Positions 51,406 to 62,766 of a DNA stretch of 64,000 nt are shown piece by piece. The notes beneath the pieces were generated by a model that saw only the letters and a program-made list of their open reading frames with translations, was not told where the DNA came from and searched no databases. The translations under genes were made by a program, and so were the position numbers. The DNA lies in assembly GCA_964058805.1 (NCBI GenBank), contig CAXKVV010000282.1:248001-312000 (forward strand). Reading direction: 5' to 3'. This DNA is from Schoenoplectus triqueter. Taxonomy: Eukaryota > Streptophyta > Magnoliopsida > Poales > Cyperaceae. Each line of letters starts with the position of its first letter. Position 1 is the stretch's first letter.

Positions 51406-51416
51406 GCTTTTATAGC
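51406..51416 (-). promoter_or_regulatory. TATA box of small-protein gene 1
   Basis: On the minus strand GCTATAAAAGC is followed by a GC-richer block (AGAGCCAAGCAC). The same word with similar flanks stands at the same distance before gene 2. Confidence 0.6.
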
Positions 51417-51799
51417 ATCAGGTGTTTGTTGCATTTCTTTGCCAGCAAGTTGAAACAAGGATTTCTGCTGCATATCTGGCCAAGGTCAGAGTATTTGATT
51501 GAATCAAAGAAGGTTGGAGGAAATAGCAAAGGAACCATGAAAAAGACTCATAGTGTAATTCACTAATACTGGAATGATTAATTATATGCGATTTAGCATG
51601 ACAAATGGCAACCTTGGCAATCAAGTAGCTCAGTTTTAGACTATTTAATTCAGACAAAAAGGAACACGTCAGTGGACTTGCCAAATCATTACTTTCTACT
51701 GGTGTTTCCCCTGACTTTTCAATTTTACCAAAATATATTAATTTGAATCCTACTTTGTACTGTGCTGTACAAGTCAAATTATAACTTTTTGTCCCGGTT

Positions 51800-53090
51800 C
51801 CTCGAATTTTCTTTTGATCAATGATTCAACGTTCTACTTTGCAAAATTTCGGGTTTCTTCAAGTGGTAAAAATGTCATTTTGGGATGTAATGTACAGTTG
51901 CATCTATCCTCAAAGGGGGCCGATCTCGATCAATGTGCACATTGTGCAGTTATTGCATCTTTATAATCTGATCCTTCAAAACCATTTTAGTATTGGACCC
52001 TTCGCAATATTAAAATTTTTTTTGCATCGAATATTATCTACAGGAAATTAATGAACTTGTAAGTTATACACTAATTGGTATCGATATGGATTATCAACTT
52101 TTAAATCTGCAACCGTATAAATTCTGCACTGCAAGGTTTCTGTTGATAATCAATGAATTTGCTTTCATTGCTGTTAATTTTTGTGTTATGGAGACCTCAG
52201 ATTATTAATGTATTTACAGGCTATATATGATTTGGATAATTGCAATGATAAGAAGTGGGATGATCAGAATATTGGATTTTTAGTGCCTATATTTATTGCC
52301 TAAAGATAATTAACCTTACCTAATCTCATAGAAGAAAATTGTGGTTTGACTTGAGTATAACTTTTTAGTTTTCTTGGCATCCCCGGGTACAATCCAACTT
52401 GCACCAAAAATCTTAAATGATTTTTGTTCTGATAATCTGGTAAAAGAAAGTTCTGGAATTTACTTATAAAAACAAATAACCCTTTCAACTTAGCTCATCA
52501 GAAGAGAAGTCCAAGCATGTCTAATCCAAAATAATTTTGATTGATTCATTTTGCTGCAACGATCAATTGTGGCAATGATCATTCAAGTTACACTCCGCGG
52601 ATGTAGGATTTTGATCAGGTGGGCAATTATTGGATTGTAATAGTTTATCAAGTTCAAACTCATTAACTAATCGGGTACTAAATAAAAAAAATAATAATTT
52701 AATATGTATTCTTATCTAATAAAAATTATTAAAATAATAACAAAATAAAGCTTAAAATAATAAATAATCAAGTTGATGAAGAAATTTTTTATCTACGTAA
52801 CTTTATATCTTTGCATAATTATTTCATTATACATAATATTAAATATTTTTTCTCAATAAAAATAATCAGATAATCCAGGAGAGGAAAAGGAAGGGGGAGG
52901 GACAAATTACTAAAAATATTATAAAAAATACTATTTTTCAAAATTCAAAAAGGCCAATTGCCCTCTGAAATATGTTGGATCCGCCCCTAAATCTAAGAAT
53001 GACTGCCCATTTGACCAAAGTCACAACTATGACCATATGCAATAAGCGATATTTCCGCATAACATGTAGAGTGAGTCAATGAGATGCTCA
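51800..53090. other. Intergenic DNA between small-protein genes 1 and 2
   Basis: Open frames of 60-76 codons show no motif. A low-complexity AT stretch is at 52660-52880. The duplicated block that contains gene 2 starts at about 53100. Confidence 0.4.
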
Positions 53091-53304
53091 GAAAGCAACA
53101 GATTGGAAACTGTGATAAGAGTCAGGAAAATATATAGCACAATGATACTATCACGTCAGTACAATCAAAGTACAAAAGTATCATATACATCAAAATTAGA
53201 GATGGCCTGTACTATGGCTATCTGATATATTTACACACTAAGAGGAATTATATATACATGTATTCAGTGTAATTTAAAATAAAACATGATACTTTTTTAG
53301 CAAT

Positions 53305-53493
53305 TTAACCAAATTTTATCTTGTGAGGACTTGAGAAATGCTTAGCAGCCACAACCATCGCATCTGGCCCTGACAGCGGCTTCAAGTTTTTCCTGCTCTT
53401 ATCATCTCCATCATTACCAGCATCTGAGCAAAATAAAGAGAACCATGAAGCAAGTGCTTTTGAAAACCGATTTGATATTTTCTTTCCCCCCAT
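53305..53493 (-). CDS. Small protein of unknown function, AKHFS..HKI.F family (paralogue 2)
   Basis: A single-exon frame of 62 residues on the minus strand, from ATG 53493. It has a basic N-terminus (MGGKKISNRFSK), a hydrophobic centre (ALASWFSLFC), an acidic linker (DAGNDGDDKSRK), and the end GPDAMVVAAKHFSSPHKIKFG. It is closest to gene 1: coding, 5' and about 400 bp of upstream sequence are alike, so genes 1 and 2 arose by tandem duplication of about 0.8 kb. The function is not known to me. Confidence 0.75.
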   Translation of the reverse strand: MGGKKISNRFSKALASWFSLFCSDAGNDGDDKSRKNLKPLSGPDAMVVAAKHFSSPHKIKFG

Positions 53494-53615
53494 CACTGAT
53501 CAACTTCAGTCAACAAAGCCTTTGAGCAAGTTTTCTATCTTTTCTGTTATCTTATTGAAGTTGAAGGTTGGCTTTATTTATCTGATTCTTGCAGTGCAGC
53601 TGTGTGCTTGGGCTT

Positions 53616-53626
53616 GCTTTTATAGC
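53616..53626 (-). promoter_or_regulatory. TATA box of small-protein gene 2
   Basis: The same GCTATAAAAGC word as in gene 1, on the minus strand, about 125 bp before the start codon and followed by AAGCCCAAGCAC. Confidence 0.6.
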
Positions 53627-54213
53627 CTCAGTTGTAGCTAGAAGAATTGAGGATTTCTGATGATTACCTGGTTAAGGTCAAAGCATCTGATTGAGTAACC
53701 GAAGGTTTTAGGAAATAACAGAGAGGCCATGAAAACGACTCATTGTTAATTTACTAATTGTACTACTTTGACGCATGTGCTATTGAGCATGACAAATAGG
53801 AACCTTGTCAACCAAGCAGCTTAAGTTTAAACTTCCTCAGTCAAAGAGCTCTTCACAAGACTTGGCAAGTTCCCAGTCACTTTCAACTGGTGTTTTCCTC
53901 CTATGAGTTCTAGGAGTTCTTCTCTCTTATTTGTTGATGTGGATATAAAAGGTATCACTCTTTATACAGACTAATCTGGGAGGATGTTTCCACTGTCCTG
54001 GTAATTCATTAATTGGATAAAGAAATTTGTTCACCCAATGCTTTCTTGGAAATTCCCATCATGGTTAAAGTAACAATGGTTGGAAATGTACTATTGTTGA
54101 CTATTGTAAATTCGGATTTTACATTCTCTGACTGTTGTCTTTTCTTCTGAGAAGTTATTTTTGCTTGTCAAATCAAAGCTAGGAAATTTTCAGCTCAAAG
54201 TAAAAAATAAGTA

Positions 54214-54657
54214 GGGTGTGTTTGGATGACTAAAGTATTAGTGTAAGAATAGTATTGTTTAGGTTAATAGTTGAGAATAGTATGAGATTAGTAATATTTC
54301 GGAAAATGAGAGAAGAGTATTAATTTTTACTATTTTAAGTTAGTAAAATATTGTTTGGATAGAAATTTAAGAATAGTAGAGAATAGTTAAATTAATTAAT
54401 TATTTTTTAATATTTTATTTAATATTAATATTTATTTAATACTACTCATACTAATATAAAGAAAAAATATATATATATATTTTTTTTCACTACCTTTATG
54501 GACGCTAATCCGCTAACCCAACGTTTTCTATGGGTTAGCGGATTAGTACTGTTTTGCTGCTATCCTCGATTGTAATTTTGTGTTTGAATGATTGCTAACC
54601 TGAGAACAGTATTACTATTATCAGAACAATGTTATTCTACACCATCCAAACACACCC
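54214..54657. mobile_element. Tourist-like MITE (444 bp)
   Basis: GGGTGTGTTTGGATGACTAAAG at the left is matched by the reverse complement of CCATCCAAACACACCC at the right. Internal inverted blocks include CTAACCC/GGGTTAG near 54515-54535. The GTTTGG ends suit PIF/Harbinger. The flanks (GTA, ATA) are not an exact TTA/TAA duplication. Confidence 0.65.
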
Positions 54658-55280
54658 ATAAAGAAAACTAATTGTCTACTCAAGCAATAGAAAATTCCTC
54701 AAATGAACATTGGTATACACGATTAGACAAGATCAAACGATAGAAAATTACCGATCAAATGATCGAACTACAAAAAAAATCCCAAAATTAACGTAACATA
54801 AATAATGGAAATAACCTTTTGCATAAGATCAGACTAAGGTTTATAATTAATTTGCAATTTCATTCCATCAATATAGAAAATGAACCGAGATTTAATTTTA
54901 CGGTTTCTCTTGTGAATGCGTTGCTTAGAAAATTAATTACAATCAACAGCTCATATCTATATCATCGATGATGTAAATTCAGAAAATATTAAAAAAAGAA
55001 AGAAAGAAAGAGTTGTGGGGGCACCAAAAATTGTATTTTGTTACATCCCTCACATGGCTAATGGCTTTAATTGACCTTCGTTTAATACGACTGAGCTTTC
55101 AATTAACATTTGACATAGCTCAGCATTACTTGGTAACTAAGCTAACAATTTCTATACAGTGGACGTGGCTTTCTTTTTTCTTTGAATTTGTGAATAACTA
55201 AACCAAAATTGCTCAAGGAAGCTTCCTAGAAAGATGGTTCTAAACTAATTTTATTACCCATTTACCGAGAAACCCCTCTC

Positions 55281-55290
55281 TTATATAAGC
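55281..55290 (+). promoter_or_regulatory. TATA box of small-protein gene 3
   Basis: TTATATAAGC, with a likely start about 30 bp downstream, 140 bp before the ATG at 55429. Confidence 0.55.
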
Positions 55291-55428
55291 ATGGGAGGTT
55301 TGCACTCTGTATCTCAACACATTGAGAGAGATTAAACATTTGAGCTATATAATCACAAGAGTGAAACATAGAAGCTAAGAATTCTTTCTTAACATAATTT
55401 GGGATAAAGGATAGATAGGAATTCAATC

Positions 55429-55611
55429 ATGGCAAAGAAAAAAGGATCGACTTCGAGTTTTTCATCCATGTTTTATCATTTGCATTCGATAATCAGCCGT
55501 GGTTTTAGGACTATGGCTGCAGATAAATCATCCGATTCGGATGGACCAACTGCAACAATGATAACAGGTGCTAAGCATTTCTCAACTGCTCATAAGATTC
55601 AATTTGGTTAG
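55429..55611 (+). CDS. Small protein of unknown function, AKHFS..HKI.F family (paralogue 3)
   Basis: A single-exon frame of 60 residues (ATG 55429, TAG 55609). It has a basic start (MAKKKGSTSSFSS), a hydrophobic/aromatic centre (MFYHLHSIISRGFRTM), an acidic linker (DKSSDSDGP), and the end TATMITGAKHFSTAHKIQFG. Opposite in orientation to genes 1 and 2 and more divergent. Residues conserved in all three are GP.A.M..AKHFS..HKI.F at the C-terminus. A TATA box and leader support expression. Confidence 0.75.
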   Translation: MAKKKGSTSSFSSMFYHLHSIISRGFRTMAADKSSDSDGPTATMITGAKHFSTAHKIQFG

Positions 55612-55734
55612 CAGTTGGATTTAAGTTTAAAAAAGGTATATATGGTTTTGGGAATTGTAGGTAGGGAGTTCAAAAGATTCATATTTTGAGCGTTTGTTTT
55701 TGTATTATAGCAATGTATTTAAACGTGTGTCTAT

Positions 55735-56296
55735 ATATATATATATATATACTAGCAATATATTCGTGCAACGCGCGTTGCAGCTGACTCTTTTATTTAA
55801 ACATGAAAATATTATAAGATAAAAAAATTCACAATGGTCGAATATTAAATTATAAATTCACCAAATTATAGAGAAAACTTATAATAAAAATCAAATTTAA
55901 TCTTGGATGAGATTTTTTACACAATATGAGTTAATGATTCATGATGTTTATGGTAAAAAAAGTGAATTATTCTAACATATATTATCACCATTAATTTCTT
56001 ATCAAACATGTACAAAATTGCTAATCATAACGCATATCTTAAGCTTTAAATCAAATTTTTATATTATAACATAAATAGAAAGATATTGAGTATTCTAATT
56101 TATAAATCATGTGCATAAATGAAAATAATAATATAGATGAGAAAGAAACTGAGAGAAAGAGAGGATCAATGGACGCGATTACATACGTTCAATCAACCAA
56201 AAATAAATATTATCCGTCTAATTAAGGGATAAAATGGATATAATAAAAAATAGATTCTTTAATTCTTAGCTGTTTTATATAATAATATAGATAACT
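55735..56296. mobile_element. Possible Helitron-like non-autonomous element
   Basis: It begins TCTATATATA..TACTAGCAATATATTCG, followed by an 18-bp palindrome (TGCAACGCGCGTTGCA at 55778-55793). It ends with GCTGTTTTATATAATAATATAGATAACTAG, compatible with a CTAG (CTRR) terminus. Such ends recur in many plant genomes. There are no TIRs or TSDs to test, so this stays tentative. Confidence 0.3.
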
Positions 56297-56807
56297 AGGT
56301 TACCCTATTTTGCAAAGTAAACCCAGTTTTTACTTTGCTCTTTTGAGGCGTTAGATTTTTGATAAAATTCTTGCAGATCTAATTAAGGTGCAATCGACAT
56401 TGTTTAAACAAAATCGTTCTCCTTTGGTCGCTCCTCCCCTCTCAACTCTCTCTCTATCCTCTCCTCTCCTCCGCGCGCTAGGGTTCTGCCTTGCTACTGA
56501 TTCCGCCTCTCTCTCTCTCTTGCGTTTTTCCATACCAATCAAGAGAGACGAGGAATTTCAACAAGTGTTTTTCCTAAACTAATTTTCTATGTCTATTACA
56601 GATAATTTATCGACTAATCAAAACCGAAGACATTGATAAACTTTTTAAGAAAGTCATCCAAGATCAAGGTCATGGCCAGGTCTTTCTCTATATGTACTTA
56701 GGTCTTTTTGTTGCAAACTAGTATAGTGCAGTGAGAACAAAAATATTATATCATTATATTATTTATTATAAAATAATTTTAATTAATAAGTTTACTATCT
56801 CATAGTC

Positions 56808-56899
<92 letters not shown>

Positions 56900-57632
56900 G
56901 TGATGATTAATAAGTTTGCCCTCTTTCGTACTGATTTCTAATGAACTCCTTATTGGTAGCATCCAAATAATACAGATTTGAATCACCACAGCATGAAAAC
57001 GTGTTGGCCCGATCTGAGAGTGAGAGAGAGAGAAAATCACTTGATTAAATACATGAACATATCTTTCTTGATTTGTTGAGAGCAAGCCGCTTACTACCAA
57101 CCTCTAGTCGATCAATTGTCTGTAATAGACAGAGCAAATTAGTTTTGGAAAATGCAAGACCCAGAAAAAAAACATTCCCCCCCCCCAAATAAAATCTTCA
57201 GGGAATATGACGACCTTGCTCCTAGATAGCTTTCTTAAAAAAGTTGCTCACTGTCTCCAGTTTCGATTAGTTGATCAATTATCTGCAATAGACAAGCAAA
57301 TTAGTTTAGGAAAAACAATTGTTGAAACTCCTCGCCTCTCTTGACTGATGTAGAAAAACGCGAGAGAGATAGAGAGAGAGAGAGGCAGAATCAGTGGTGG
57401 AGGTGGAATCAGTGGCGAGGCGGAACCCTAGCGCGCGGGAAGGAGAGGAGAGTCAGGGACTGGAGAGAGAATCAAGAGGGGAGGAGCGATCAAAGGACTG
57501 GAGAGAATAATTTAAACGATGTCGCTAGCACCATAATCTGATCTGCACGAATCTTAACAAAAATCTAATGCTTCAAAAGCGCAAAGTAAAAACTGTGTTT
57601 ACTTTGTAAAGCACCGTTCGTAAAATATGGTT
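56297..57632. mobile_element. Long-TIR element (about 1.33 kb) with gene-leader-like arms
   Basis: The arms of about 230 bp are inverted: CAAAGTAAACCCAGTTTTTACTTTGC near 56318 faces GCAAAGTAAAAACTGTGTTTACTTTG near 57580. The match continues through GTTAGATTTTTG, TCGTTTAAA, CGCTCCTCCCCTC and GCGCGCTAGGGTTC. Each arm ends in CT-rich GC-rich sequence that looks like a host 5'UTR. The middle has a (TAA)n tract and an internal duplication. I did not find a TSD. Long TIRs suggest Mutator-like, but that is inference. Confidence 0.6.
56808..56899. repeat. (TAA)n microsatellite
   Basis: About 30 uninterrupted AAT/TAA units. The 101-codon open frame on the minus strand is poly-Tyr from this repeat and not a gene. 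Confidence 0.95.
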
Positions 57633-57649
57633 TGAGAAGTTAAGATGAT

Positions 57650-58690
57650 TCATTGAAATTCATTTCTTCATCTATCTTTCCATTTAGAAATCAGATATCT
57701 AGAATTTTATTTTTATATGTTCATTTTCCGCACTTTGGATTGTTGATTGTTAAGAGAACCAACCATACATGAAAACAAATTAATACAGAAATATATTGAT
57801 TTTGGTTTGAGAATTTAAAATGCTAACCGTTAATTCTCATTGAACACATATATTTCATAACTAATTTCCATTGACCTTTCTCCCACCAATCACCATTGAT
57901 GTGTAGTGTAATATATTGTGACCAAACCAAAGAAAAGGCTGGGTTGATTTGATCTGAGAAATTTGACTTCTCAAACGCTCCACTAAAATATTATTCAGCC
58001 CAGAAAAGCCCTTCTAAATAGAAGTATTTTTTGGGCTGAGATGTCAGTTTCATTTCATTCCCTGGGCCCTGAGTTCATAAAGTCTCTGGAATTTAATTAG
58101 AAGAAAATTAACTAATTTAACTAATTTAATTTTATTTTTCTCTCTCTAATCTCCCCTCCGAATTTAATTAGCTTTGTGGTCCTCTGGAAAGGACATAGTT
58201 CTTGTAATGATTTTTGTTTTCATTATGAATAGGGAAGAGTGTTAACAGATATGTTGATGTGCGCGCATAATTAATGCTTTAATAGCTACTAAAACTTAAA
58301 ATTTTCTTTCAGAAAAGGACAAAATAAAAATATTTTCTGAAAATACACGTAATTACAAAGATATTTGTGTAAAAAAAATTAGGGTGAACAGCTACCCCGG
58401 CCTTCTTTGGATTCGCGCCTGTTTACTGCAGACGCACATTGGTAATAAAGCTTGTTTCACAGAAATTATGTAATTAATTAAGTAAAATTCAGTGAGGGAG
58501 AAAATAGTCGGAGAAAATTAAATCAAAGCTCAAAACTAAAGGATATAGCTAGAATGGACCAGCGAATAAAGTACCACCACGTTGTAAATTGTGAAATATT
58601 TAGCAGCATCTTATTAATTTCATGCCTAATTAACTAGATGAATTAGTTAGGCTACAATTTGACTAGAAAGAAAATTCAGAAAGGAAACTA
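57650..58690. other. Intergenic DNA, no gene seen
   Basis: There is no motif-bearing open frame. A few GGGCT/TGGGCC words stand at 57998-58070. AT-rich otherwise. Confidence 0.35.
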
Positions 58691-58692
58691 AT

Positions 58693-59062
58693 TATTATTT
58701 TAAAATGCGGTCGTATGACCGCATATGAGGTCCGCTTATATTTATGGGGTGCAAATGCCGCATGTATAAGAGTATGCATTTATATATTTAATAATGCGCA
58801 TTATTTTTTAAAATATTTCTTATTAAACCTATAAAATTAATTATATTATATTTTTCATGCAAAATATTCAAAATTATATTAATATATTATTATTTTTTCA
58901 TATTTTACATTAAATTTCTTTAAAAATAAATGATTGATTCAAATATTATAAGATTTATTTAAAATATATATCCGTATACTTAACCGTATATGCACCCGCA
59001 TATTACATATACGCTATGCAGTAATCAACCACACATATTAAAATACGCATTTTAAAATCTTG
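58693..59062. mobile_element. hAT-like MITE (370 bp) with near-perfect 8-bp TSD
   Basis: AAACTAAT (58685-58692) and GAACTAAT (59063-59070) flank it, 7 of 8 identical. The ends share ATTTTAAAATGCG in inverted orientation. Subterminal words such as ATGCGG, CCGCAT and CGCATATG repeat at both sides. An 8-bp TSD with short TIRs fits the hAT superfamily. Confidence 0.65.
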
Positions 59063-59369
59063 GAACTAATAATGGAACTTCGAGTATAGAATTAGTCAAT
59101 TAGTCAAGCGGTTCAATGTTTACATATTCAATGAGCAATAGTAGCGATTGCATGATTAGTAAGCAAATAATCAATACTAATTCTTAATGGAATTTAATTT
59201 ATGTTGGACGGGAATTGACACTCTACCTAACTTTAAATGTCTTATGTACTAAAATTAGTCCGGAGTCAAGTGATGGGCTAATGAAAATTAATTTCATGAT
59301 TGATTAAATTTACTGCTCACTAAATATGACATGCTTTGTGTCACCTTGATTTCAAAGGTATATACTATA

Positions 59370-59815
59370 TACATAAGATATGCACCGATTTTTTTTTAAT
59401 TTAATAATTTGATAAATCCTATTATTAATAATAATAACAGTAAAAATTGCATTTTAATAATTAAAATTGCATGCGCCACTGTGAGTGGCGTCTAAACACG
59501 CACCGCTCCTAGTGACATCTTTTTCTTTTTACTTTAAAAAAAAACACGTGCATTAGTGGGAGGGCACTCTCGCTGGTTGCTACAGTACTCACGAACTCAT
59601 TTGTCTTTTTATTCCTTCTCAGCCAAAACCAAAAAAGAAGAAGATACCACTCCCAATAGTGTCTTCCTAAATGCGCCAGTGAGAGTGACGTCTTTCTTAT
59701 GCGCTATTCACAATGACGCACTATAATTTTTAGTATTAAAATTTAGTTTTTTACGTTATTATTATTAATAGGATTTATCAGATTATTAGATTAAAAAATC
59801 AGTGTAAGATACGCC
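59370..59815. mobile_element. Diverged relative of the palindrome element at 26 kb
   Basis: The TIRs span about 70 bp: GATTTTTTTTTAATTTAATAATTTGATAAATCC on the left faces its inverted copy at 59770-59800. Inside are degenerate GCGCCACT.AGTGGCG units at about 59472 (GCGCCACTGTGAGTGGCG), 59672 (GCGCCAGTGAGAGTGACG) and 59692 (GCGCTATTCACAATGACGC). The AT-rich ATTATTAATA and CGTAAAA blocks at the arm ends also recall 26 kb. No coding. Confidence 0.55.
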
Positions 59816-61968
59816 CTAGGTTAGAATATTATTTTTATATTTAATTATTTTTTAGAGAAGGATGAGTATCTAATTTCTAAATTTCATTATATGTCCATAA
59901 AAACTTTAATTTATGATTTTTTTGGAGATTATTCTAATTAGTTATCATTGAGCCAATAACAGTGGCAGAGCTGTGTTAAAAAAAAAAGAGTTGTGACCAT
60001 TTACAATCCAAAAGTTTATATAAAACCCTTTATTTTATGGGTGAAAATGCATTAAGGCCAACAATTTATAATAGTTGGGCCTCCTTAAAATCTAAAAATG
60101 GATGTCAAATTCCGGTATTGGCTACTAGACCATTTGCGATAAATTTATTTTGTTAGAAATATATCACCACGTACTTATTTTTCTTGCATATATAATTCAT
60201 CTAGTCATGATATCATCACCATTGTCACATCATTCTCGACATCCTCTTCATCATCATATCATAATTGTGATCATCCTTATCCTCACTATCATCATCATTG
60301 TATTTCTCTGGACGTTGTTTTTTTAAGTTATATATTGATTACTATCAAAACAAGTTTGAAATGCTATTTTCTTTTACATGCATGCAGAAAAGTCAATATA
60401 GAACATAGTTAGTGACTTTAATTTATTATTTTGAAATTTATATTTTTATTGTTAAAACTTAATCAAACAAAGTGGTGAGACATAATAAAATTTACAATAT
60501 CAAAATGTATATCAATCTTTTGAACCTCTATTTATTAATTTCATTTTTGGTACAATTTTCTGAGTTATATTCACAATTAATTGTTGCTGTAAATGGACGG
60601 AACAAGAATTTTTGTTAACGGGATCCGTGATCATACCAAATACTAGTACAAATAAAATAATCACATCAAAATCATTATTGGGTTCAACAACAGAATTTTT
60701 TTTTATATATTGTTACGAGATTTAGATATAAAAATTTCTAATAAAAACAGATGTAATGCTCGGAATTCTACAAATTCATATATAATTAAGTAGGGGGCAT
60801 TGGGCCTGTTTTCAATTACTACATCGGGCTGTGCTTCTGTACGTAGCACTATTTTTCATAATTTTTTTTTAGATAGATCAAGCCAGCTAACTTTAGATAT
60901 TTATAAAAAAAATTATATATTCAGGTTAAGAACATGCAAACTCTTACATGAAGATTACTTTGTCACTCATCAAAAACGGATTTTTATTTAATTAATTTAA
61001 TCGTGATTTAATTTTACGTTTTTTTGGAGCTAGTTCTGACTGGCTTGTCACCTAACGTGGTTTTACTAGAAAAGCAGATTTTTTTGGTAAATAAAATAAA
61101 AAAAAATAGAGAATTGGTATGATTATGGTAGATTTTTGTGAGTGTAGTCTGGACCGAGTTTGAAACTCGGTTTCAGATTTTTGTTTTGTTTTGTTGTTTA
61201 GTTAGTTAGTTTGTTTAAAATAGATTGAAATAGTTTATTTAGTTATTTTATTATGTACTTTTAATTATTTGATGATTTAATAAATTATTATGTTATGTTA
61301 TTTTATAATTATATTATACTAGCTAATTTTGTAACATATTTTTTATGATTTAGTATTTTAAAATATTTATAGTAACTCAATTTCAAACCATAAATAATAG
61401 AAATAAGTTTGATTTAAAGTAAAAAAAATAAAGTACAGTCTCTTGAATAAACTAAAATACAAATTGCAATACCTCAAATAAATAAAAAATACATCAACAC
61501 CGACAAAACATTCTCCTAATGAGAGATAGATTGTATATGTCTCTTGGTCGGATGGGTCGTCAATCGGAGGGTCATCAGCAAAGATGTCAATATCTTTAGG
61601 ATTCGTCGGAAGACTTGTGCAATTAAATTACACATATTTAAATGAATTAAATTAAATAAAATCAATTAAATATAAAATAACTATAAGTTAAAAGGACAAA
61701 ATTTAAATTGAGGATGTCCTAAATCGGCCATCAAATTCTTAATTTACCTCAATTCATACTTGCCGAACCATATATGTCCGAGTGTTGTAAGCCAACCAAT
61801 AACAATGACCGTATTCCTAACTAAACTAAACATCTATATATATATTTTTTAATTTCATATCATAAGTTATATAAATAATTTAAATAAGAAAAAAACTTTT
61901 TATTTAAATGATAACCGCTCAGACATTCTGGTGTGAGTGTGGTATATATGCCAACTCATCCACAGACT
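59816..61968. other. Intergenic DNA with weak transposon traces
   Basis: GTCTGGACCGAGTTTGAAACTCGG near 61147 matches the inside of the 24.8-kb element, so a degraded relative probably lies at about 61060-61440. A patch of ATC-rich sequence (60210-60300) is low complexity. There is no gene. Confidence 0.35.
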
Positions 61969-62648
61969 TAGAGTATTGAAGACGGTCTGGTTCGGGCCGG
62001 TCCGGTCCAAACCCGGACGGTCCACGGTCCCACACGGTCCACGGTCCACGGTCCCGCACGGTCCAAACGGTCCGGTCCAAGGCGGTCCAAATTCGAAAAA
62101 ACCGAACCCGTCCCACCGTTGGCCCCCGGGGGCCGAACCCCCACGGGACGGTCCGGTCCGGTCCAATTATTTTTTTTTATAAATCGAAAAAATAATTTAT
62201 CATATTTTTTAATAATATTTTTTAACTAATTCGAATTATTATTTTTAATTGTTTAAAAATCTAATAGTACTAAAAAATTAAAAAAATTGTAAAAAATAAA
62301 ATTTCAGAAAATTATAAAAAAAAAATAAAAGTTAAAAAAGAAATTTATTAATTTTTAAATAATCATTTTCATCGAATTAATTATGTATTTTTGAATAATT
62401 TAAAAATCAAATAATACAAAAAAATACTCACGGTCCGGTCCGGGACGGTCCGGTCCACGGTCCCACACGGTCCACGGTCCGGCATGGGACGGGTCGGCAC
62501 GGTCCATTTTCGGATGAAGGGAGGACCGACCCACCGTTGGACCGGACCGTGGCCGGGCACGGTCCGGTCCACGATCCGGTCCGGTCCGGTCCACGGTCAC
62601 GGTCCGGTCCGGGACGGGTCGGACCGTGCGGTCCATTTCAAATCTCTA
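61969..62648. mobile_element. Non-autonomous hAT element with arrays of CGGTCC at both ends
   Basis: The flanks CACAGACT (61961-61968) and CACAAACT (62649-62656) match at 7 of 8 bases. The termini are TAGAGTATTGAAGACGG on the left and TAGAGATTTGAAATGG from the right. Each subterminal region of about 200 bp is packed with CGGTCC/GGACCG words in both orientations; the middle (62165-62430) is AT-rich. Dense short motifs near the ends are binding sites for hAT transposases in known elements such as Ac. The many Arg/Gly/Pro open frames here are artefacts of the repeat. Confidence 0.8.
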
Positions 62649-62766
62649 CACAAACTCATCGGAATACGATACTAGCTGCCTCAATTACTCATCAATGTTC
62701 AACCCGTACCAGATTGTAGTCATATACCTCTCATGTAATACCACCTCATATAAACATAGTGTTAAC

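Noticed and set aside
56795..57100. Minus-strand frame with about 30 consecutive Tyr residues
   Set aside because: The (TAA)n repeat explains it; there is no domain and no expected splice or start context.
61900..62636. Several overlapping Arg/Pro/Gly frames on both strands
   Set aside because: They come from the CGGTCC arrays of the hAT ends and show the same words in every frame.
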